Shown in pieces: positions 1 to 6,637 of a DNA stretch of 18,144 nt. Position 1 is the first letter of the stretch; each line of letters begins with the position of its first letter. The notes beneath the pieces are model-generated. The model saw nothing but the letters and a program-made list of their open reading frames with translations. It did no database searches and was not told the origin of the DNA. The DNA is from CBDVAK01 sp965371945 (GTDB taxonomy: Bacteria > Pseudomonadota > Gammaproteobacteria > Competibacterales > JAHEDQ01), in contig CBDVAK010000036.1 of the NCBI GenBank assembly GCA_965371945.1, forward strand, positions 1-18,144, given 5' to 3'. A program made the position numbers and the translations under genes.

Positions 1-2
1 GT

Positions 3-347
3 GAAGTGTTGGCCAAGGATCGGATTCTGATGCTCAAGACGCTGCGCTGCCCGGTACGGGTGGTGTGGGTGTATCGGCGTACCCAATGGATCGCCCTGGT
101 GAGCACTGACCTGGCCCTGACGGTCGAGCAAATTATTGGATTCTACGGGGCCCGCTGGAAAATGGAATCCGGATTCAAAGAGATAAAACAGGAGATCGGA
201 AGCAGTCACAGCCAAACCCGCAATGCGGTGATCCTAATAGCCCATCAGCGGTGGCAGTGGACTGCTTCCCTGCAGATCGGATTGATCTGCACATCACAGG
301 CAAATAGCGCAATGATAATCAATCGAGGTGGTGCCTCGACGACGTAG
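3..347 (+). pseudogene. IS4-family transposase, C-terminal catalytic part, truncated and degraded
   Basis: The frame is open to the window edge, so the 5' part is missing from view. The translation contains a perfect YREK signature of IS4-family DDE transposases, Y-x2-R-x3-E-x6-K. Counting from the GTG at position 6, the residues are Y47, R50, E54 and K61, in FYGARWKMESGFKEIKQEI; E54 would be the third catalytic acidic residue. Transposase-like sequence runs to about residue 74 (SSHSQTRNAV, base 227). After that the translation loses family character and ends at 345-347, where intact relatives continue for many more residues. The C-terminus therefore looks replaced by unrelated or frameshifted sequence, and the gene is probably inactive. 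It belongs with the IS remnant that extends to about 867. Confidence 0.75.
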
Positions 348-847
348 CTGATGTGGGGCAATGGCGCGAGAGGAAGATAGCTTTGAGAGCACATCTTCTG
401 GTGGCTACGTCTCGCATCAAGATCGACCAACTAGGCTGAATAGGATGGGGCCTACCTGTGCAGGCCGAGCCCCAAGCGCTACTCAGCACGCCGGTGCGGG
501 AGCCGTGCGCCTCCGCAGGCCAGCCTGTTCAGCTGATTCAATAGACCACCACACATGTTGCTTGCACGAGATTGCAGGCAAAAGGGTATTGATTGGCCTG
601 GGGGCATGAATTTGCGCGGGGAAGGACGATTCCCCGAGGTCCGTACAGGTCAGCGTGACCAAATCGGGCAAGATTCCAGTGTGACCAGGCTGGAAAGCCG
701 TGGTAGTGATTGCTCAATGGGCAGGAATTTTGGAGAAAAGGGCGTTAATCCGTCCTATACTCCACGACCGCTCCGATTGCTACCCGCTGGAGCGATAGTT
801 GCCGGGTGGGAATTTCACCCACTGAGAGAGCGCGCCTTTCCACGGCG
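348..847. other. About 500 bases without a recognisable gene
   Basis: Short open frames exist on both strands, but none has consistent GC-rich third positions, a good ribosome-binding site or recognisable protein sequence. The stretch is likely eroded IS sequence. The only structure seen is the pair of short hairpins between 806 and 848 described with the IS remnant. Confidence 0.5.
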
Positions 848-850
848 CAC

Positions 851-863
851 TGAGAAATGCGGG
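851..863 (+). repeat. 13-bp repeat, copy 1 (putative IS terminal motif)
   Basis: TGAGAAATGCGGG reads on the plus strand and ends one base before the stop codon of the YqhA-family gene. The same 13 bases lie in reverse complement at 1493-1505. The two copies bracket the gene and face away from each other, as the outer ends of two neighbouring IS copies would. The identity is seen directly; the IS interpretation is inference. Confidence 0.6.
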
Positions 864-1415
864 CTAGCCTGAATCGTTGTCCGAAGCGCCGGAGGGTGGC
901 GTGGTAGAACGCGCAAAAAAAATCAACACCACGACAGTCAATAGCAATGCCCCGTACAATGCCAGCAAGTACCACAGCCGGTCGGACATCAGGGCAGGGA
1001 TTTCTTCAAGAGGCGTGACCGACAAACGGATAAACTCCCCGAGTAGATCGATGGTGGCGATGAGTAGAACGGTGACCGCGATCTTGAGCTTGAGCTCGGG
1101 GATGCTTTCCGCAGCGAAGCGCTCAGGTCGCCATTCCGGTATCCCGCCTCCGACTTCCTCGCCGGTCAGGATGTACGTGAACACTAAATGGCCCACGATC
1201 AGCATTAGCAATCCGACCACCAGAGCTACGTCCACCAGGGCCAGAGCATAGTGCACCAGATTACCGGACGACTCGGTGAAGATACCAATGAATATGTACC
1301 CAACGTAGGTGCTTGACTTGAGCACCAGGCCGAGGATCGCCAGACTCAGAAACAGCACCAGAGGCACGAACAGATATCGCAACCAGCCGACGAGGCTCAG
1401 CAGTTTGACCAGCAT
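864..1415 (-). CDS. YqhA/UPF0114 family integral membrane protein
   Basis: A 183-residue hydrophobic protein that resembles the UPF0114 (YqhA) family of small inner-membrane proteins of unknown function. Four membrane segments can be seen: near residues 11-32 (LRYLFVPLVLFLSLAILGLVL), 51-77 (LVHYALALVDVALVVGLLMLIVGHLVF), 110-128 (LKIAVTVLLIATIDLLGEF) and 147-168 (LWYLLALYGALLLTVVVLIFF). The ALVDVALVV and ELKLKIAVTVLLIATIDLL patches match the family's conserved second and third segments. The tail is short, polar and Ser/Asp-rich. The open frame extends 28 codons upstream, but the ATG at 1413-1415 is preceded by AGGGGT at suitable spacing and begins the hydrophobic family-like part, so I start there. 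The gene stands alone between two copies of a putative IS-end motif, and the MFS transporter upstream is divergent. No function can be assigned beyond the family. Confidence 0.75.
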   Translation of the reverse strand: MLVKLLSLVGWLRYLFVPLVLFLSLAILGLVLKSSTYVGYIFIGIFTESSGNLVHYALALVDVALVVGLLMLIVGHLVFTYILTGEEVGGGIPEWRPERFAAESIPELKLKIAVTVLLIATIDLLGEFIRLSVTPLEEIPALMSDRLWYLLALYGALLLTVVVLIFFARSTTPPSGASDNDSG

Positions 1416-1489
1416 GTCGGGACCCCTTATACAAAACCTGAAGCACAGCGAGCGCTTCCCTGGCAGATTCGACCACACGTTTTCAGATC

Positions 1490-1519
1490 TTACCCGCATT
1501 TCTCACTAGCTTCTTTCAT
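1490..1519 (-). other. Nine-codon mini-frame with strong ribosome-binding site
   Basis: Reading leftward, ATG (1519) begins a frame MKEASEKCG followed by TAA. It is preceded by GGGGAGG (complement of 1527-1533) at 7 bases. The SEKCG part is the translation of the putative IS-end motif at 1493-1505. This is probably a host gene start truncated by the IS end, or a chance frame; a leader peptide upstream of the YqhA-family gene is possible but unsupported. Confidence 0.2.
1493..1505 (-). repeat. 13-bp repeat, copy 2 (inverted; putative IS terminal motif)
   Basis: Exact reverse complement of 851-863, reading CCCGCATTTCTCA on the plus strand. It lies upstream of the YqhA-family gene and within the divergent spacer to the MFS gene. 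No transposase follows it, so if it is an IS end it is only a terminal scar. Confidence 0.55.
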
Positions 1520-1605
1520 GGGCTGACCTCCCCTCAAAACGTACACCAGTGACTGGGCCGGGTCTTCACACCATACTGAAGTCTCCCGCCACCAGAACCG
1601 TAGCT

Positions 1606-2850
1606 ATGTCCTGGCCACTCGCCGCCTACCTCGAGTTCGTCACAAGCAACCGCCGATTCCTCGGTTTTGGGTTCCTGATGGCGTTCTCTTCCAGTTTCGG
1701 ACAGACCTACTTCATCGGTGTATTCGGCCCGGGGGTACAGGCCGAGTTTGGGCTCAGCCACACAGAATGGGGCTCCATTTACATGCTGGGCACATTGGGC
1801 AGCGCCTTGTTGCTACCGTGGTCGGGCAAACAGATCGACCGACTCGACCTCAGACACTACACAGCGATCGTCTGTGCGCTCCTGGTTCTGTCTTCCGGGA
1901 TTGCCGCCGCAGTTTCCGGTCCGGTGACGCTGGTGATGGCAATATTTCTCCTGCGCCATTCCGGTCAAGGTCTGGCGAGCCATATCGCGAGCACCAGCAT
2001 GGCCCGCTATTTCATCGCCGGGCGTGGCCGGGCCATCGCCATCGCATCTCTGGGCTACGCTGCCGGCGAAGCCATATTGCCGTTCATCGCTGTCATCGCC
2101 ATTGCCGCCATCGGGTGGCGGAGAGCATTCGCCGGGTCCGCGGTGTTGCTGCTGCTGGTTCTGGTCCCGCTGGTGTTCGTACTGCTCCGTGGGCACGGCC
2201 GACGGCATGAAGCGCATCTGGCGCATCTGGCCAAACCCACTGAAAACACCGGGGCCGGAGCCCGATCCTGGACACGTGGCGAAGTGCTGCGCGATGTTCG
2301 ATTCTACCTGTTGCTGCCGGGTACCACGGCCCCGGCCATGATCGCAACCGCCATGTTCTTCCACCATCTGAACCTGGCGGACGCCAAAGGCTGGTCCCAC
2401 GAATGGATCACCGGCAGCTATGCAATCTACGCCGCGGCCACAACCCTTGCTGCCCTGGCTTCCGGTTCGCTGGTAGACCGCCTGGGCGCCACCAGGCTGG
2501 TTCCGGCCATGCTGGTGCCGCTGGGGTTGGCGATGGCACTGGTGGCGTCCTTCGAGTCGGCATGGATCGTATGGCCCTACCTGTTCCTGCTGGGCATCAA
2601 TGTGGGGATCGCCTACACAGCAGTTTCTGCGTTTTGGGCGGAGATGTACGGTGTCGTCCATCTGGGCGCAATCAAGAGCCTGGCGATGGCGCTGTCGGTG
2701 TTCGCCTCCGCCCTGGGTCCCGTGATCACGGGCAGTCTGATAGACCGGGGTGTTGCCATAGAGTCGGTGTGCCTGCTGTTCGGCGCCTACACACTGCTTG
2801 CGTTTTTTCTCGTACTGACAGCAATCAGAACGCCACGCATACGCCCCTGA
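1606..2850 (+). CDS. Major facilitator superfamily (MFS) transporter
   Basis: A 414-residue polytopic membrane protein with about twelve hydrophobic segments, the usual MFS size. The loop between segments 2 and 3 reads GKQIDRLDLR, matching the MFS motif A (G-x3-D-R/K-x-G/L-R). Its repeat in the second half is SGSLVDRLGATRLVP, and the last cytoplasmic loop has TGSLIDRG. This supports two homologous six-helix halves. The substrate cannot be told from sequence; the opening SSSFGQTYFIGVFGPGVQAEFGLSHTEWGSIY recalls organic-anion or formate/oxalate-type MFS branches, but that is weak. I chose the ATG at 1606 because the hydrophobic protein starts directly after it. A GTG at 1549 would add 19 polar residues, and neither start has a clear Shine-Dalgarno sequence. 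The gene is divergent from the YqhA-family gene and convergent with the ankyrin gene, so it is probably a single-gene transcript. Confidence 0.85.
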   Translation: MSWPLAAYLEFVTSNRRFLGFGFLMAFSSSFGQTYFIGVFGPGVQAEFGLSHTEWGSIYMLGTLGSALLLPWSGKQIDRLDLRHYTAIVCALLVLSSGIAAAVSGPVTLVMAIFLLRHSGQGLASHIASTSMARYFIAGRGRAIAIASLGYAAGEAILPFIAVIAIAAIGWRRAFAGSAVLLLLVLVPLVFVLLRGHGRRHEAHLAHLAKPTENTGAGARSWTRGEVLRDVRFYLLLPGTTAPAMIATAMFFHHLNLADAKGWSHEWITGSYAIYAAATTLAALASGSLVDRLGATRLVPAMLVPLGLAMALVASFESAWIVWPYLFLLGINVGIAYTAVSAFWAEMYGVVHLGAIKSLAMALSVFASALGPVITGSLIDRGVAIESVCLLFGAYTLLAFFLVLTAIRTPRIRP

Positions 2851-2874
2851 CCCAATGCAGATCGCAGGCAGTGC

Positions 2875-2890
2875 CACCTGTGCGCAGGTG
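2875..2890. terminator. Small hairpin between convergent MFS and ankyrin genes
   Basis: CACCTG (2875-2880) and CAGGTG (2885-2890) form a 6-bp stem with a TGCG loop, 25 bases after the MFS stop codon. There is no T-tract on either side, so it is only a candidate transcription end or pause signal. Confidence 0.25.
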
Positions 2891-2952
2891 ACCAATCCGG
2901 ACCAACGTATCGACCAGAATCATGTCGGGTTGGACTGCCGATACCGGGACGA

Positions 2953-3789
2953 TCAATACGCGCCGACCTGTCTCAACAACTGGGTCGCCGGGTTCTGGCG
3001 ACCGAACGACTGGCTCCAGCCCACCGGGGTCTTCCCGGAAGCATCGGTATCGTTGAAAGTGACGCCGTATCCAATCAACATTTCCGTCACCGAGGTCGAC
3101 CCTTTTACCGCCGCGGCATGCAAAGCGCTGGAGCCTTTGTTGTCGACCGCATCGACCAGGGCGCCACGCTCTACCAGTGCCCGCGCGGCCGCGTCATCGC
3201 CACGGCCTGCGGCCCGGTGCAAGGCAGTGGCGCCGCGATTGTCGCTGGCATCCGGGTCGGCACCCCAGGCCAGCAGCAAGGCGGTGATGCCGGCGCGGGA
3301 TTCGACCAGTGGAGTCGCACCCTCGTCATCCCGGGCAAAAACGCTGGCACCTGCCTCCAGCAATAGCTTCGCGGCTTCCAACCGGCCATCCGTTGCCGCC
3401 CGGTGCAATGGTGTACGTCCTTTGCGGTCACGGACGTTGATATCGGCCCCGTAGGCAATCAACATGCGCGCGACCTCCGCGGATGCGACATGCAGCGCGG
3501 TGGTCCGGTACATGCCGTTGCGGGTGTCAACCCCGGCACCGCTGTTGAGCAACAGACGCACAATTTCCAGGTGCCCGGCGGTGGCGGCAAGGTACAGGGG
3601 AGTACTGTCGGAAGGATTGCGGGCATCGACCGCCACACCGCTGCCGATGGCAACGATACTGCGTGCCATTTCGCCGTCGCGGGCGGCGCGGTGCAGCTCC
3701 CATTCAGCCAAGCACAAACCGGGAGCCAGCCCAAGCAGGAATAACCATCGGATCAGACTACTTCGACCACAGCGGTCCAGGTTTCCCAT
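2953..3789 (-). CDS. Exported ankyrin-repeat protein
   Basis: A 278-residue protein with an N-terminal signal peptide (Arg at 6, 9 and 14; hydrophobic core about 15-26; likely cleavage after GLCLA at residue 28) followed by tandem ankyrin repeats to the end. Repeat units can be seen at about 30-57, 60-91, 95-121, 124-153, 157-182 (shortened by several residues), 186-216, 219-248 and a final partial 251-275. They carry typical TPLHRAA..G..E..KLLLEAGA and TALHRAAGRGDDAAARALVERGA patterns. The protein likely acts as a protein-binding scaffold in the periplasm or envelope; its partner is unknown. The open frame extends 90 codons further upstream, but the ATG at 3787-3789 has GGAGG five bases upstream and starts the signal peptide. 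The gene is divergent from the MoxR operon and convergent with the MFS gene. Confidence 0.85.
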   Translation of the reverse strand: MGNLDRCGRSSLIRWLFLLGLAPGLCLAEWELHRAARDGEMARSIVAIGSGVAVDARNPSDSTPLYLAATAGHLEIVRLLLNSGAGVDTRNGMYRTTALHVASAEVARMLIAYGADINVRDRKGRTPLHRAATDGRLEAAKLLLEAGASVFARDDEGATPLVESRAGITALLLAWGADPDASDNRGATALHRAAGRGDDAAARALVERGALVDAVDNKGSSALHAAAVKGSTSVTEMLIGYGVTFNDTDASGKTPVGWSQSFGRQNPATQLLRQVGAY

Positions 3790-3821
3790 GTCGCCTCCAA
3801 GCTGCAAGGCTGCCCAAAGCA

Positions 3822-3827
3822 AGTATA
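3822..3827 (-). promoter_or_regulatory. Candidate -10 element for the ankyrin gene
   Basis: The minus strand reads TATACT, five of six matches to the sigma-70 -10 consensus, 32 bases before the start codon. The region 17-19 bases upstream (TTCGGTGG) is a poor -35. The assignment rests on the -10 and its distance only. Confidence 0.3.
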
Positions 3828-4051
3828 GCTGGCGAATGGGCCCTCCACCGAAGGCGGGCGATCTATCCGACCGGCTCCGGGGGACGGTCACATTAAGAAA
3901 CCGTAATACTACGGAAAGCCGGCGGTAACACGGCAGCCCCGACAATGCGCCCGGACCATCAGTCCCGGCGGGATCGTCGCGGAAGCTGACCATCGGGAAA
4001 ATCTCAATCGGCATCGACGACACCCGGGATGCCGGCTGATGGAACCGGGAT

Positions 4052-4081
4052 TTGTGCAAGCCACCAACGACACCCTATCAT
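4052..4081 (+). promoter_or_regulatory. Candidate promoter of the MoxR/Bat operon
   Basis: TTGTGC (4052-4057) and TATCAT (4076-4081) are separated by 18 bases, about 58 bases before the moxR start codon. The -10 matches consensus at five of six positions, the -35 at three. This is the best sigma-70-like pair I see in the spacer, but it is not proven. Confidence 0.3.
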
Positions 4082-4139
4082 CTCGGCCCGCAGATCCTGG
4101 TTGAATTGCTGTGCGAACCCTACGGAGAGTTACCGAGTC

Positions 4140-5150
4140 ATGAACGGACACGACACCGCCACCGAATCCGGCGCGCCGGCGAGCACCACGCACGCCGCTT
4201 TCTGCCGGGTCCGGGAACAGATCGCCGACCGTATCCTGGGCCAGCAGAGCCTTGTCGAGCGGCTGCTGATCGCCTTGCTCGCCGACGGTCATCTACTGGT
4301 CGAAGGCGCCCCGGGGCTGGCCAAAACCACCGCGATCAAGGAACTCGCCGCCCGCGTCGAAGGAGAGTTCCACCGTCTGCAGTTCACACCGGACCTGCTG
4401 CCCGGGGACCTGACCGGCACCGAGGTGTACCGCCCGCAGAGCGGTGAGTTCGTATTCCAGCACGGTCCGATCTTTCACAACATGATCATCGCCGACGAGG
4501 TCAATCGTGCACCCGCCAAAGTCCAGTCGGCGTTGCTGGAAGCCATGGGCGAACGCCAGGTCAGCGTCGGACAGCACACCTACCCGCTACCCGATCTGTT
4601 CCTGGTCATGGCCACCCAGAACCCGATCGAACAGGAAGGAACCTATCCCCTCCCCGAGGCCCAGCTCGATCGCTTCCTGATGCATGTTCGGGTCGACTAC
4701 CCGGACCCCGCGGTAGAGCGTGACATCCTCCGACTGGCCAGGCGCCAGGCGGCCGGCAGCCGCGAGCCCACTCCGGTCATCGAGACCGTGCTGACAGAAG
4801 CCCAGGTGATGGCTGCGCGTGGTGAAACGCTCGATCTGCACATGGCACCGCAGCTCGAGGAGTATCTGGTACAACTGCTGTTGGCAACCCGTAACCCGAC
4901 CCCTTGGAGTGAGGATCTCGCGCGCTGGATCAGTTACGGCGCCAGTCCCCGTGGGACTATCGCACTGGATCGCTGTGCCCGCGCCCATGCATGGCTGCGA
5001 GGCAGCGACCATGTGACCCCCGAAGACATACACGCGGTGGCGCACGAATGTTTGCGCCACCGCGTGCTGCTGACCTTCGAAGCTGAGGCTGAAGGGGTCG
5101 ACAGTGATCGTGTGGTCAGCGAACTGCTGCTACGTGTGCCGGTGGCCTGA
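4140..5150 (+). CDS. MoxR-family AAA+ ATPase
   Basis: A 336-residue cytoplasmic AAA+ ATPase of the MoxR type (AAA_3 core plus C-terminal lid). Walker A is GAPGLAKT (56-63), Walker B is MIIADE (115-120) followed by the family's VNRAPAKVQSALLEAM, sensor 1 is ATQNP (158-162) in ATQNPIEQEGTYPLPEAQLDRF, and a lid domain follows from about 190. MoxR ATPases are thought to be chaperone-like remodelling enzymes that work with VWA-domain proteins encoded next to them, and this is the first gene of such an operon. The start at 4140 is chosen because GGAGAG lies about 10 bases upstream and the protein from there has normal family length; an in-frame ATG at 4029 would add 37 atypical residues. Only 3 bases separate the stop from the next gene, implying co-transcription and probably translational coupling. 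Confidence 0.95.
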   Translation: MNGHDTATESGAPASTTHAAFCRVREQIADRILGQQSLVERLLIALLADGHLLVEGAPGLAKTTAIKELAARVEGEFHRLQFTPDLLPGDLTGTEVYRPQSGEFVFQHGPIFHNMIIADEVNRAPAKVQSALLEAMGERQVSVGQHTYPLPDLFLVMATQNPIEQEGTYPLPEAQLDRFLMHVRVDYPDPAVERDILRLARRQAAGSREPTPVIETVLTEAQVMAARGETLDLHMAPQLEEYLVQLLLATRNPTPWSEDLARWISYGASPRGTIALDRCARAHAWLRGSDHVTPEDIHAVAHECLRHRVLLTFEAEAEGVDSDRVVSELLLRVPVA

Positions 5151-5153
5151 GAC

Positions 5154-6143
5154 ATGCTCAAACCGACTCGGGAGTCCGCGCACACCCCGACCCGGGAGCA
5201 AGACGGCCTTCGCCCCGATCTCGCGGAGCTGCTGGCGCTGAGGCTGGAGAGCAGCGGCTTGCTGTCGGCCCGCGGCCGAATCGCCGCAGCACCCCACGGC
5301 GGAACTCAACGTTCTCGATTTCGGGGCCGAGGCATGGACTACGCGGAATCGCGGATCTATCAGCCGGGCGACGACATCCGCCACATGGACTGGCGCGTCA
5401 CCGCGCGTACGGGCCGTGCTCATACCAAGTTGTACCAGGAGGAACGCGAACGCCCCGTGGTGGTGGTGGCCGACTTCGGTCCGACCATGTTTTTCGGCAC
5501 CCGGCGCGCGCTCAAGTCAGTGATCGCGGCTCGTGCCGCTGCGCTGATCGGATGGGCAGCGGTAAGCCAGGGCGATCGGATCGGTGCGCTGTTGTGCAAC
5601 GGCTCACACCACGAATTGCGTCCAGCCGGTGGCAGGCGCGGGGTCATCCGCCTGATACGCAACCTGGTCACGGCCGCGGACCCGCACGAAGCGCTGCAGC
5701 GGGGACGCCACTCCGCCGGGCTGGCCAGTGCGCTGTCGCGGTTGCGCAGGGTAGCGCGCCCGGGCAGCCTGGTGGTCATCATCAGTGATTTCTACACCAT
5801 CGACGAGGAAATCCGCAGCCAGCTGATGCTGGTTCGTCGCCACAATGATCTGTTGGCCTGTCGGATCGTCGATCCGCTGGAACTGCAGCCACCACCGAAG
5901 GGCCGCTACACCATCTCGGACGGCAACCGGCGACGCACGCTGGATACCAGCGAGCGTCGGTCCCGCGAACGCTACATCAACTATTGCCGGATGCATCAAC
6001 AGCAGCTCAGCGCCCTGACACGATCCCTTAGCGTGCCGCTGGTCACGCTGCGTACCGACTGCGATGTCCCTGCCACCCTGCGCGAGGCGCTGGCGCCTGC
6101 CGGTTCCAGACCACCCAAGACGACCAGGGGAAAGGCCCTATGA
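5154..6143 (+). CDS. DUF58 domain protein
   Basis: A 329-residue DUF58 protein of the kind always found beside MoxR. The signature block is at residues 57-87, RGRGMDYAESRIYQPGDDIR then HMDWRVTARTG, followed by AHTKLYQEERERPVVVVADF. The second half resembles a VWA-like Rossmann fold. The strand that normally carries a metal-binding D-x-S-x-S reads D107-F-G-P-T111, so the two serines are replaced by Gly and Thr and metal binding may be altered, though the following M-F-F-G is typical of the proteobacterial group. There is no membrane segment, so this short form is probably cytoplasmic or peripheral. The start codon is 3 bases after moxR, and its stop overlaps the next ATG (ATGA, 6140-6143). The role is inferred as an adaptor of the MoxR/VWA system. 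Confidence 0.9.
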   Translation: MLKPTRESAHTPTREQDGLRPDLAELLALRLESSGLLSARGRIAAAPHGGTQRSRFRGRGMDYAESRIYQPGDDIRHMDWRVTARTGRAHTKLYQEERERPVVVVADFGPTMFFGTRRALKSVIAARAAALIGWAAVSQGDRIGALLCNGSHHELRPAGGRRGVIRLIRNLVTAADPHEALQRGRHSAGLASALSRLRRVARPGSLVVIISDFYTIDEEIRSQLMLVRRHNDLLACRIVDPLELQPPPKGRYTISDGNRRRTLDTSERRSRERYINYCRMHQQQLSALTRSLSVPLVTLRTDCDVPATLREALAPAGSRPPKTTRGKAL

Positions 6144-6637
6144 ACCCCACTGGCGCCACACTGCAACAGCTCCGCGATGTGCACCTGCCCGCGGCCCCGA
6201 GTTGGTGGCCACCGGCCCCCGGATGGTGGATCGTGGCGACACTGCTACTGTTCGCTGCCTGCCTGGCGGCACTGTGGCTGGCGCGTAGACGACAATCCGC
6301 CCGCCGACGCGGTCAGGTGCTGGATGAACTGGACTGCCTCGGTGAGCGACTGCGCAACGGCCCAAACCGGAACGAGACCATTGCCGAGATTTCCACACTG
6401 CTGCGCCGCGTCGCCCTGCTGTACCACGCACCGGTGGAAATCGCCGCGCTGAATGGCGAGCGCTGGTTGAAGTTTCTCGACAGCACCGGCGGCAATGGGC
6501 GGTTCTGTCACGGCCCGGGGCAGGTTCTTGGCGACGGAGCCTACCGGCGCGACCCGGTGGCCGATGCCGAGGCGCTGCTACCGGTGGCCCGCGACTGGCT
6601 GATCCACAACCTGACATCAGGAGCGGAACAGCGGTGA
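6140..6637 (+). CDS. DUF4381 domain membrane protein
   Basis: A 165-residue protein matching the DUF4381 family, which occurs between the DUF58 and BatA genes in proteobacterial MoxR operons. The N-terminus has the family's LRDVHLPAAPSWWPPAPGWW (residues 11-30), then one membrane segment (about 31-48, IVATLLLFAACLAALWLA), a basic stop-transfer RRRQSARRR, and a soluble alpha-helical cytoplasmic part with RRVALLYHAPVEIAALNGERWLKFLD (about 89-114). The molecular function is unknown; the context suggests a membrane anchor or accessory subunit for the BatA/BatB complex. It overlaps the preceding gene by 4 bases and the following gene by 4 bases (GTGA, 6634-6637), so translational coupling is likely on both sides. 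Confidence 0.85.
   Translation: MNPTGATLQQLRDVHLPAAPSWWPPAPGWWIVATLLLFAACLAALWLARRRQSARRRGQVLDELDCLGERLRNGPNRNETIAEISTLLRRVALLYHAPVEIAALNGERWLKFLDSTGGNGRFCHGPGQVLGDGAYRRDPVADAEALLPVARDWLIHNLTSGAEQR

Larger units (their letters stand above)
1..867 (+). mobile_element. Decayed IS4-type insertion sequence remnant
   Basis: The left end of the window carries the 3' part of an IS4-type transposase, followed by about 500 bases without a convincing gene. Near 800-867 come two small tandem hairpins (GTGGG 806-810 with CCCAC 818-822, and GCGCC 832-836 with GGCGC 844-848, each with a 7-base loop), then the motif TGAGAAATGCGGG (851-863). The same 13 bases occur in reverse complement at 1493-1505, so the motif behaves like an IS terminal inverted repeat. 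I infer that 1-867 is one eroded IS copy whose right end abuts the stop codon of the next gene. The transposase and the terminal motif could instead come from different elements. No target-site duplication could be identified, because the left end lies outside the window. Confidence 0.4.
3790..4139. other. Divergent intergenic region, ankyrin gene and MoxR operon
   Basis: This 350-base spacer contains no supported gene. It should hold the promoters for both the ankyrin gene (minus) and the MoxR/Bat operon (plus); candidate elements are listed separately. A small stem CCGTA/TACGG (3901-3905 with 3910-3914) lies in the middle and could be an operator half-site or incidental. Confidence 0.5.

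Noticed and set aside
780..867. Possible riboswitch: the minus strand reads GGGTGAAATTCCCACCCGG, reminiscent of RFN or group II intron text, and the plus strand has CTGAGA as in thi-boxes
   Set aside because: The remaining conserved elements of RFN, TPP or group II intron domain V/VI are absent; two short hairpins next to an IS-end motif explain it better.
555..872. 105-codon plus-strand frame ending in EKCGLA
   Set aside because: It overlaps the 3' end of the YqhA-family gene, has mixed third positions and no family resemblance; the tail is the translated IS-end motif.
1813..2895. 360-codon minus-strand frame across the MFS gene
   Set aside because: The composition (Gln, Gly, His, Arg rich without pattern) is that of an antisense shadow of a GC-rich gene; the plus-strand MFS protein is unambiguous.
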